Below are positions 22,932 to 29,888 of a DNA stretch of 46,124 nt, piece after piece. This DNA comes from an uncultured Flavobacteriales bacterium (lineage in GTDB: Bacteria; Bacteroidota; Bacteroidia; Flavobacteriales_D; Sanyastnellaceae). Below the pieces are notes generated by a model, which had not been told where the DNA came from, searched no databases, and saw nothing but the letters and a program-made list of their open reading frames with translations. Position numbers and translations under genes: made by a program. The stretch is from contig CAJQMI010000023.1 in NCBI GenBank assembly GCA_905479395.1, positions 1 through 46,124 of the forward strand. The letters are read 5' to 3'. How positions within the stretch are numbered: position 1 is the first letter of the stretch; every line of letters begins with the position of its first letter.

Positions 22932-24335
22932 ATGACCACCGACCGAACCTCAATGGTAAACTCGCTTGAGTCGCTTGTTGAAGACCTTGCTTTGCAAGGA
23001 CCGAATCCGTTGAATTACGAATCCCTTTGCGCGTGGGTAGAATCCATGGACTGGAATTCCATGGATTGGCAACCGCTTTTGCCTTCAATGGATGATCCAT
23101 CAGACTATGCGAGGAACATCTTGTGCTTGGAGCCTTTCGAGGTGGTTCTGATTCAATGGCCTCCCGGTGTTGAGAGCGCCGTGCATCACCATAAAGGATT
23201 TTGGGGAGCAGTGGTTTGCCTCCAAGGAACTGTCGAAAATGTCGCTTTTGAGCTCAAGCAAGATCAGTTGCGCATTTCTGAAATCATCCACGCTACGGAG
23301 CGAGGCATCATAGCAGAACCGGACGGAACCCTGCACAAAATAAAAAATGCCAGCGATTCGGAACCTTTGGTCACGCTTCATTTTTATTCTCCTGCGCTGG
23401 CAGATCTCGATGGCCTTGTCTTGTTCGATTTGCCCTCAGGGAATCGCCTTACATGCAATTCACTGGCACCGACCGCCTCAGTCGCTTTGGATCGGAGTTT
23501 CTATCGGGCAGTTGAGCTTGAAGCATTTGAATACATCCCTCCTTCGGATGCGTCTCATTTTCATTGCAATATTGTTCCGAAGCCATCGCCAGAAGCCATC
23601 GAAAAAATGGTTTCAGATTACTATGCCGAGCATGCCTCGGTATATGACGTACAGGATTTCCAGGTGCTAAAACGCAACCGCTACACCGCTGCCATTGACG
23701 ATCGAATCGTGCGATGTCTTCGTGATTTGAATACAGATCAGTCCATTCGAAAGGTCATGCACTTTGCCTGTGGCACAGGGCGCAGGGCAGCTTCAATTCG
23801 TGAATTGGCTGCTTTGTCCTATCAAATGCATGGGGTTGACTTGTGTCAAGGAATGGCAGATCAGGCTGAGGAGCGGGGATTGCAGGTCGAGGTGGCTTCA
23901 CTGATTGATATCGACCGACGATCGAATTGGGATGATTTCGATGCCATAACGCTACTCTACGCTTATGGCCACTTGCCGACCCGGAAAATTCGGAAGCAAA
24001 TTTTGGAAACAGCCTATCAAATGCTCCGCTCGGGCGGTCAATTGATTTTTGATGTGTTTGATGCCGCTGATCCAAGTGAATGGGGCCCTGACGCGGCACG
24101 CCAGTTTCATGATCAACGATTGGGCGCGCAAGGCTACGAAATTGGAGACGTCTTTTACAAAAGAAGCAAAGGTGATGAGCTCGCTTTCATGCACTATTGC
24201 GATCGAAAGGAATTGGAAAAACTTGTCTTGCAATCGGGATTTGATTCCGTTGAAATGACCACCATCGGTTACGATGAAAATTCAGGTGAAGAGGCGGAAA
24301 CAGGCAAGCTTTTTGTTGTAGCAAAAAAGGTGTAA
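22932..24335 (+). CDS. Cysteine-dioxygenase-like cupin fused to a class I SAM methyltransferase
   Basis: 467 residues, cytoplasmic. Residues ~10-165 form a cupin with cysteine dioxygenase traits: iron-ligand motif VHHHKGFWGAV (His85-87), followed by a LQGTVEN turn, a second-motif histidine at 135 (TLHKIKN) and the characteristic end LVTLHFYSPAL. Residues ~225-467 are a Rossmann methyltransferase: motif I VMHFACGTGRRAAS (276-289), acidic residue in HGVDLCQGM, motif IV-like FDAITLLYAYGHLP, and LRSGGQLIFDVFDAAD. A two-step reaction on one thiol or sulfinate substrate is plausible (oxidation plus methylation) but unproven. The ATG at 22932 is preferred; TTG at 22905 is alternative. The gene stands alone, 145 bp after the GH92 gene. 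Confidence 0.82.
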   Translation: MTTDRTSMVNSLESLVEDLALQGPNPLNYESLCAWVESMDWNSMDWQPLLPSMDDPSDYARNILCLEPFEVVLIQWPPGVESAVHHHKGFWGAVVCLQGTVENVAFELKQDQLRISEIIHATERGIIAEPDGTLHKIKNASDSEPLVTLHFYSPALADLDGLVLFDLPSGNRLTCNSLAPTASVALDRSFYRAVELEAFEYIPPSDASHFHCNIVPKPSPEAIEKMVSDYYAEHASVYDVQDFQVLKRNRYTAAIDDRIVRCLRDLNTDQSIRKVMHFACGTGRRAASIRELAALSYQMHGVDLCQGMADQAEERGLQVEVASLIDIDRRSNWDDFDAITLLYAYGHLPTRKIRKQILETAYQMLRSGGQLIFDVFDAADPSEWGPDAARQFHDQRLGAQGYEIGDVFYKRSKGDELAFMHYCDRKELEKLVLQSGFDSVEMTTIGYDENSGEEAETGKLFVVAKKV

Positions 24336-24492
24336 CCGCATCTTATCAGCACAAGCGAGTTTCTGGAGTGGTGGGGCTCCGAGCTTGTTCGTCAGGGCAT
24401 GGCGATGGTTGGATTTTCTTGCACCTGGCGATGGCTCGTTTACCGTTGGCATCTTTTGCAACTCTTGAACAATTTTGTCCGATTGCGGTAAT

Positions 24493-24500
24493 TACTTTTG
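24493..24500 (+). promoter_or_regulatory. -7 box before the small membrane-protein gene
   Basis: TACTTTTG (exact TAnnTTTG), 10 bp before the ATG at 24511. The nearest TTTG is at 24474-24477 with a 15-bp spacer, shorter than normal. Confidence 0.4.
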
Positions 24501-24510
24501 TACCTCTGAT

Positions 24511-24855
24511 ATGAAAGACCTCACACCAGTTTCATTGCCTGTTGCTTTTTCGATCCAATGCATTCTTGCGGCGGTCACCATGATGTGGGTGATATTGCCG
24601 TTGGTTCAATTTTCCAAAGCATTGAGTGCAGATGACATCCAGACTGAATGGATATTCGATCTGACCGAGGACGAAAGAGGTGGTGAAAAGGAGACTGAGA
24701 AAGACCAATCGGATGACGAGGAAAAAACCCACAATCCGTCACAATTGGAGTCAGAGCGTGATGCTCGTGCGGCGCTGACCTGCGTGGTTCGGCTGAACGT
24801 AGCATTGGAGGAGCGGCCAACCATAGAAGATTTAGAACAACCTCCCAGAGCATAA
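24511..24855 (+). CDS. Small single-pass membrane protein with acidic tail
   Basis: 114 residues, unrecognised. One transmembrane helix near the N-terminus (SIQCILAAVTMMWVILPLVQ) is followed by a strongly charged, acidic stretch (LTEDERGGEKETEKDQSDDE) and a helical C-terminus. Such layout is common for small Bacteroidota membrane proteins of unknown role. The ATG at 24511 follows a promoter box and is preferred over a frame extension further upstream. It precedes the SulP transporter by 92 bp and may be transcribed with it. Confidence 0.5.
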   Translation: MKDLTPVSLPVAFSIQCILAAVTMMWVILPLVQFSKALSADDIQTEWIFDLTEDERGGEKETEKDQSDDEEKTHNPSQLESERDARAALTCVVRLNVALEERPTIEDLEQPPRA

Positions 24856-24947
24856 AGGAATGGTTGACTCTGGCAGAGAATGCCAGCCTATTTTTTTCGT
24901 ACCGAAGATGCGGTGCAAACTTCTTTTTTCTCTAATTGACCCAAGTC

Positions 24948-26468
24948 ATGTTTCGTTCTTTATCTCAAGATGCTCCAGCATCGTTGGTTGTTTTTTTAGT
25001 TGCTCTTCCTCTTTGTCTCGGCATTGCTCTTGCATCTGGCGCTCCCCCTCTTTCAGGCTTGATTGCGGGCATCATAGGCGGTCTCATTGTCGGCATGATC
25101 AGCGGATCACAACTCGGTGTAAGTGGACCTGCGGCAGGATTGGCTGTCATTGTATTCAACGGAATCCAAGAAATGCCATCGTTTGAAATTTTTCTCCTCG
25201 CCGTGTTTATCGGAGGTGCCATTCAAATGATCCTGGGTTTTATCAAGGCAGGTATCATTGGTTTTTACTTTCCTTCGTCTGTCATTCAAGGAATGCTAGC
25301 GGCGATTGGGATCATTATTTTTTTAAAGCAAATTCCGCACGCTGTAGGATATGATTATGAGCCGGAAGGATCGTTTGAGTTTGCTCAAGATGCAACGCAC
25401 AACACGTTCTCGGATCTTTTGTTGATGATGAATTACACGGAGCCATTGGCGATGTTGATCGCATTCGTAGGTTTATTTGCCTTGATTTTGTGGGAGCGAC
25501 CTTTCATGAAAAACATGAACTGGACGCGGTATTTGCCCGGTTCACTTGTTGCAGTTGTTTCAGGTGTTGTGATTCACACACTGACCCAGAACACCGAATT
25601 AGGTCTCAGTGGTGACCATTTGGTCCAAATCCCATTGATGACAAATGGATTGAGTGATATGCTGACTACTCCTGACTTCAGCGGGTGGATGCGAGGCGAT
25701 GTCTGGTTGCTTGGAGCCACCATTGCCATCGTCGCTTCTCTGGAGACCCTTTTGTGTGTTGAGGCTACAGATAAGATGGACCCTGAGCATCGAATAACAC
25801 CTACAAACCGAGAGTTGGTTGCGCAGGGAGCCGGGAATATGATTTCTGGATTAATTGGTGGTCTTCCCATTACGCAAGTCATTGTACGTAGTTCTGCGAA
25901 CATCATCAGCGGAGGGCGCACAAAGCTTTCCGCTATTTTGCATGGTTTGTTGCTTCTGGTCTCAGTGCTGGTCATTCCAAACTTGCTGAACCTGATTCCG
26001 CTGTCAAGCCTCGCCGCGATTCTTTTGGTTGTAGGCTATAAGCTTGCGAAGCCTGCTCAATTCGTGTCCATCGCGAAAAGTGGAATTCGAAATTTCATTC
26101 CCTTTATCGTCACGGTGGCTGCGATTGTCTTCACGGATTTGTTGGTGGGCATTGGCATCGGCATTGCAATTGCAGTGGCTTTGGTAATTTTCGACCATGT
26201 AAAAATGAAGCAAAAGTTGCGACTGAAGCCGCAGTTGAATACGACCGTAGATTCGGAAAAGAAACATCAAACGGTGCACCTAGACAAAGTGGTTCCATTC
26301 TTGCACAAGGCGGCCGTTCTCAGAAAGTTAGAGCAACTGCCTTTGGACTATTCCGTCACCGTGGACGCTTCCCATTCCGAGCACTTGGATAGTGACGTTT
26401 GCGAAATCATTGAGGCCTTTGTGAGCAAGGAGGACCGGCAAACCAACGAGCGCCAATTTCGGCGTTGA
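24948..26468 (+). CDS. SulP-family inorganic anion transporter
   Basis: 506 residues. The SulP (SLC26) core is visible: the N-terminal DAPASLVVFLVALPLCLGIA, GLIAGIIGGLIVGMISGSQL with the following GVSGPAAGLAVIVF (anion-site region), NRELVAQGAGNMISGLIGGL with PITQVIVRSSANI, and about 11-12 transmembrane segments. Transport of bicarbonate or sulfate with Na+ or H+ is likely; the substrate cannot be told from sequence. The C-terminal cytoplasmic part (~430-506; PLDYSVTVDASHSEHLDSDV) is a short STAS-like domain. The ATG at 24948 is preferred over TTG four codons upstream. No carbonic anhydrase gene, a frequent partner of SulP genes in Bacteroidota, is adjacent. Confidence 0.93.
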   Translation: MFRSLSQDAPASLVVFLVALPLCLGIALASGAPPLSGLIAGIIGGLIVGMISGSQLGVSGPAAGLAVIVFNGIQEMPSFEIFLLAVFIGGAIQMILGFIKAGIIGFYFPSSVIQGMLAAIGIIIFLKQIPHAVGYDYEPEGSFEFAQDATHNTFSDLLLMMNYTEPLAMLIAFVGLFALILWERPFMKNMNWTRYLPGSLVAVVSGVVIHTLTQNTELGLSGDHLVQIPLMTNGLSDMLTTPDFSGWMRGDVWLLGATIAIVASLETLLCVEATDKMDPEHRITPTNRELVAQGAGNMISGLIGGLPITQVIVRSSANIISGGRTKLSAILHGLLLLVSVLVIPNLLNLIPLSSLAAILLVVGYKLAKPAQFVSIAKSGIRNFIPFIVTVAAIVFTDLLVGIGIGIAIAVALVIFDHVKMKQKLRLKPQLNTTVDSEKKHQTVHLDKVVPFLHKAAVLRKLEQLPLDYSVTVDASHSEHLDSDVCEIIEAFVSKEDRQTNERQFRR

Positions 26469-26546
26469 TTATTTTATGTTCCTCTAACAATGGGGGGGTG
26501 TTTGAGAAACTGTTATTGCCTTGATTATTGAATTAAATTGCGGCAA

Positions 26547-27080
26547 ATGGAGGATTTTCAAAATAATAAATTGTCGTTGGATGAGCTTCCGCAGCTGAAT
26601 GTTCTCGATTTTGAGAGGCTCCCAGGCCGCTATTTTCGGTTGCGCCTCTGGACGTGGGCACTGGTGCTTTTTTTGAGCTCGTTCATTTTGTTCGGGGGGA
26701 TTCTGTGGGCCAATGTGAAAGAAGACGTTCTGATTTCAGAAATACCGGCTGTTCTGTGGGGGCTTATGACTGCTTGGTATCTTTTCATTTCGTTGTGGGG
26801 AATTTCCGAGTTTAATGGCTTCGCGCTTCGAGGCTATGCAATGAGGGAGCGGGACCTGTCTTTTCGCTCGGGCTATTTCTTTCATGCTTACACGACTGTT
26901 CCATTTAACCGGTTGCAGCACAGTGAAATTTCGCAAGGTCCTTTGGCGCGGGCTGTAAAACTGTGCACGCTCAAAATTTATACAGCAGGAAGTTCAGGTG
27001 CGAATTTGAGCATTTCAGGTATGGACCCTATCGATGCCCAACGGATTCGAGATTACATCGATGAGCATGGAAGTGAATGA
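26547..27080 (+). CDS. Bacterial PH-domain membrane protein, YdbS-like
   Basis: 177 residues. Two transmembrane helices (LWTWALVLFLSSFILFGGIL and VLWGLMTAWYLFISLWGI) precede a single bacterial PH (bPH2/DUF304) domain with GYAMRERDLSFRSGYFFHAY, VPFNRLQHSEISQGPLAR and the ending TLKIYTAGSSG. YdbS and YdbT-type proteins occur as pairs; their function is unknown, with YdbS/YdbT of Bacillus linked to amphipathic-toxin resistance. The 3' end overlaps the next gene by 20 bp. Confidence 0.88.
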   Translation: MEDFQNNKLSLDELPQLNVLDFERLPGRYFRLRLWTWALVLFLSSFILFGGILWANVKEDVLISEIPAVLWGLMTAWYLFISLWGISEFNGFALRGYAMRERDLSFRSGYFFHAYTTVPFNRLQHSEISQGPLARAVKLCTLKIYTAGSSGANLSISGMDPIDAQRIRDYIDEHGSE

Positions 27081-28554
27081 TGATTTTAAGGCTGCCTTCA
27101 GCGACCCAAGAAGGCAGCATTTTCTCGGGGTGATCCGTTATTTCACGAAGTACCTCGTCTTGCTCGTGCGTTCGTTTTTTCCGATTCTCGCTGGATTGGC
27201 TATATCTGATGGGTTGAGACAATATGCCGAGGTGATCGGTTGGGGCATTTTCACATTGGTCGTTGTGGCTGCAATCGTTGAATATTGGCGGTTTCGATTT
27301 CACGTTGAGAATCGCACCATCATCATCCAAAAAGGATTGCTTGAACAGGAAACGATCACGATTCCATTTGACCGCATCCAAGCCCTTCATCTCGAGCAGG
27401 CACCTTGGCAGCGATTTGTTGGCTTAACGGGATTGAAAATAGATACTGCTGGGACGAGCGGGTCTGAAGTAGACCTTCAAGCACTGAAGATTGATGAGGC
27501 CAACGTCTTAAGAGATGGCATTATGTCTGCTCGCGAAGAGAGCGTCACGTCTTCGTCAGAGAATGAGCCGGAGTCGAAGCTGCTGGTTCATTTGTCGCTC
27601 AATGCATTGCTGAAGGTGGGAGTGACCCAAGATCACTTTCGGAATGGGTTTTTGGCATTTGGTGCGGTAATAGCGCTATATGAACCCTTGAAGTCTTGGA
27701 TTGATGTGTGGCTTTCAGCGGTCCCAGAGATGGTTTGGAGTGTGCTGTCATGGACTTGGTTCTTGTTCATACCTCTTGGGGTTTTCTTGTTTTTGATAGT
27801 ATCATTCACAATTTCAATAGTTGGGGCATTTTTGAAGTACTTCAACCTTCGTGCTGCACTTCATGCCCAAGAAATTAGTTTGAGGGCTGGTTTGCTGAGA
27901 CGCTTTGAATACCGAATTCCATTGACCAAAATTCAAATTTTGGAGTGGAAGAGCAATTTGCTTCGTCGCTCATTGCACATCGAAACGCTTCGCATCTTTC
28001 AAGCATCTGCTCAAGAGAGCGATGCATCGGGCAAGGGATTGGCAATATCTGTTCCGGGAATTTCTCAAAAATCCTCTTCAAAGCTAGTCACTGCGGTTTT
28101 CCATGATCAGACATATGATGTCAAAGCAGAGCAAATCCAACCCGATTCGTATTTGTTCTACCGTCTTTTAATCACTCGAATTTTATCAGGGAGCGTCCTC
28201 TCGTTTGCGTTTGCATCAGGATGGGGGCAACTTTTCATGATTGGGTTGGTCTTGCTTTGGGCATTCTGGTCGTCCCGAAAAATTTTTGAGAATCACTGGT
28301 TGAGGGTCACTCCAGATTTGTGCCAGTTGCACTCAGGTTGGCTTCGTAAAAAACGTACGTTGTTTAGTTTTTACCAATTGCAGCGGGTGGTGTTTTACCA
28401 GAATGCAGTGATGCGAAAAAGAGGAGTTGCTCACATCACTTTTGCTACATCCGCAGGAAACAGGACGTTTAAGTACCTAAATGAAACGGACGCTTCTCGA
28501 TTATACGATTGGTCTCTTGCGCAAATTGAGCAAAGCGATCTTGAATGGATGTAG
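27061..28554 (+). CDS. Bacterial PH-domain membrane protein, YdbT-like with three bPH2 domains
   Basis: 497 residues. Three bPH2 domains are recognisable by their repeated pattern of a turn, a strand, and ...P..rIq.l..: HVENRTIIIQKGLLEQETIT with FDRIQALHLEQAPWQRFVG, HAQEISLRAGLLRRFEYRIP with KIQILEWKSNLLRRS, and CQLHSGWLRKKRTLFSFYQL. Pairs of transmembrane helices precede each domain (VIGWGIFTLVVVAAIVEY, FLFIPLGVFLFLIVSFTISI and GWGQLFMIGLVLLWAFW). This is the normal YdbT layout, and the gene overlaps its YdbS-like partner. The start at 27061 is chosen from the overlap; 27067 is an alternative. It converges with the regulator at 28569. Confidence 0.88.
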   Translation: MSMEVNDDFKAAFSDPRRQHFLGVIRYFTKYLVLLVRSFFPILAGLAISDGLRQYAEVIGWGIFTLVVVAAIVEYWRFRFHVENRTIIIQKGLLEQETITIPFDRIQALHLEQAPWQRFVGLTGLKIDTAGTSGSEVDLQALKIDEANVLRDGIMSAREESVTSSSENEPESKLLVHLSLNALLKVGVTQDHFRNGFLAFGAVIALYEPLKSWIDVWLSAVPEMVWSVLSWTWFLFIPLGVFLFLIVSFTISIVGAFLKYFNLRAALHAQEISLRAGLLRRFEYRIPLTKIQILEWKSNLLRRSLHIETLRIFQASAQESDASGKGLAISVPGISQKSSSKLVTAVFHDQTYDVKAEQIQPDSYLFYRLLITRILSGSVLSFAFASGWGQLFMIGLVLLWAFWSSRKIFENHWLRVTPDLCQLHSGWLRKKRTLFSFYQLQRVVFYQNAVMRKRGVAHITFATSAGNRTFKYLNETDASRLYDWSLAQIEQSDLEWM

Positions 28555-28568
28555 ACGAGTCGACGCTT

Positions 28569-29753
28569 TTATTGGACTGCGTCTTCAACGATATCAATCA
28601 TAGCCAAAGCAACTTTCTTCAAGTCCTTGGGCCACGTGATCGTTTTTTTCTCATTCAGCTGCTTGAGGATTTCATCCTTGGTCCATTCGTCGCTCATTGC
28701 ATACAAGTGCGCGATCTCTTGCATGGAAAAGAAACTTTGTTCAATCCAGTTGTTCACAGTATCATTCGTCAGCGAGCATTCATCACAAAACAACTGGCAC
28801 CATGTCTTTTGCTTCAGCAATACAATTTCAGTGGAGATTGCATGGAAATAATGCAACCGCTGATTTTTAGGAGGCCGCAAATCTGATGGCTCCAAGGCTG
28901 TTCCAACGCCTTCATGAACAATGCGAGACAAGAAATCAACTCTGCCCTTTAGAATGGGGTGGATGTTGCTGATCTCTTTGCTGTTTTGAACCGCTAAATT
29001 TGTTAGTTCTCTTGCTTTTTTGGCGTCTTGATTGCGCCAAGCATTTGCTCCGAGCAACGAGTAGCCAAAAGCCAAATGCTCAGGATTGGTGCTAAAACGC
29101 AGCAGGCATTGAATGTGCTTCCCAAAGCTGGCGTCTAAGTCTAGAATTGGGACAAAGTGGCAGAGCACGATGGCCGCATAAGAAGTTTCTTGGATGAAGC
29201 GTTTGATGATGGCTTCTTCCTGGATTTTGTAGAAATGAGGGGCGACAACCTGTGCGAAAAGCATCAAAGCGTTGTAATGCCTTTGCTTCATTTTCGCCAT
29301 CGGTTCAACTGTACCGAGGAGGTCAATGACACGTTGTATTTGATTCTGCTCAAGGGCGGATTGAATGTTGGAGCCAACGACCATTATGCTGTCGATGCTC
29401 GGAGAATTTCGGATGAGTTTTTCGTAGAGGAAAATGTCCGAGTTTTCCTGATCGTTGACCTTCAGAAAGGCACTTAAATCCGCTTGAGATCGAAGCTCCT
29501 GAAGAAAGGCATTGATTGAAGTAAAACCAGCTATAAGAGCCAGAATATCCATGGTCTTTGTCCGGAACTCACCCTGCCACTTGACAATTCCGAAAAAGCG
29601 CCTCAGCGTATGGCTTCCAACTTGCTTACCTGTGTTCTCTTCTATAAAGTTTGATAGGAGTATGCAATCAGCTTGGTTTCGAATGGGCATTTGACATTTC
29701 TGTTCAATGGCCTCTCTGAGTTGATGCGTTTGATAAGATGAAAGTTGAATCAT
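28569..29753 (-). CDS. Putative HTH-type regulator with helical repeat C-terminus
   Basis: 394 residues, cytoplasmic. The N-terminal ~85 residues have a pattern seen in Bacteroidota-specific XRE-like proteins: ADCILLSNFIEENTGKQVGS, HTLRRFFGI, then TMDILALIAGFTSINAFLQE, consistent with a helix-turn-helix of the kind that takes hits in regulators of surface genes. The rest (~100-394) is almost all alpha helix in TPR-like pairs (AFGYSLLGANAWRNQDAKKA is the clearest) and may bind a ligand or partner protein. No known domain name can be given with certainty. It is transcribed in the same direction as, and downstream of, the giant surface-protein gene at 29889-32708, from which it is separated by 135 AT-rich bp. 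Confidence 0.65.
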   Translation of the reverse strand: MIQLSSYQTHQLREAIEQKCQMPIRNQADCILLSNFIEENTGKQVGSHTLRRFFGIVKWQGEFRTKTMDILALIAGFTSINAFLQELRSQADLSAFLKVNDQENSDIFLYEKLIRNSPSIDSIMVVGSNIQSALEQNQIQRVIDLLGTVEPMAKMKQRHYNALMLFAQVVAPHFYKIQEEAIIKRFIQETSYAAIVLCHFVPILDLDASFGKHIQCLLRFSTNPEHLAFGYSLLGANAWRNQDAKKARELTNLAVQNSKEISNIHPILKGRVDFLSRIVHEGVGTALEPSDLRPPKNQRLHYFHAISTEIVLLKQKTWCQLFCDECSLTNDTVNNWIEQSFFSMQEIAHLYAMSDEWTKDEILKQLNEKKTITWPKDLKKVALAMIDIVEDAVQ

Positions 29754-29888
29754 ACGTTCAGGGCGCTAGTTTCTTTTTTGTTTTAGGTTGGGTTATTTCC
29801 AAATGTAATCTTATCAGGTTAATGTGTTGGATTTAAAATCATTAACTTTTATTAATTTACAAATGCGCGTGACACGAATGCTTTGCAT

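Noticed and set aside
29818-29846. GTTAATG/CATTAAC inverted repeat between two minus-strand genes as a terminator
   Set aside because: The stem is 7 bp of mostly A-T pairs with a 15-nt loop, and no T-tract follows on the minus strand; it is too weak to call.
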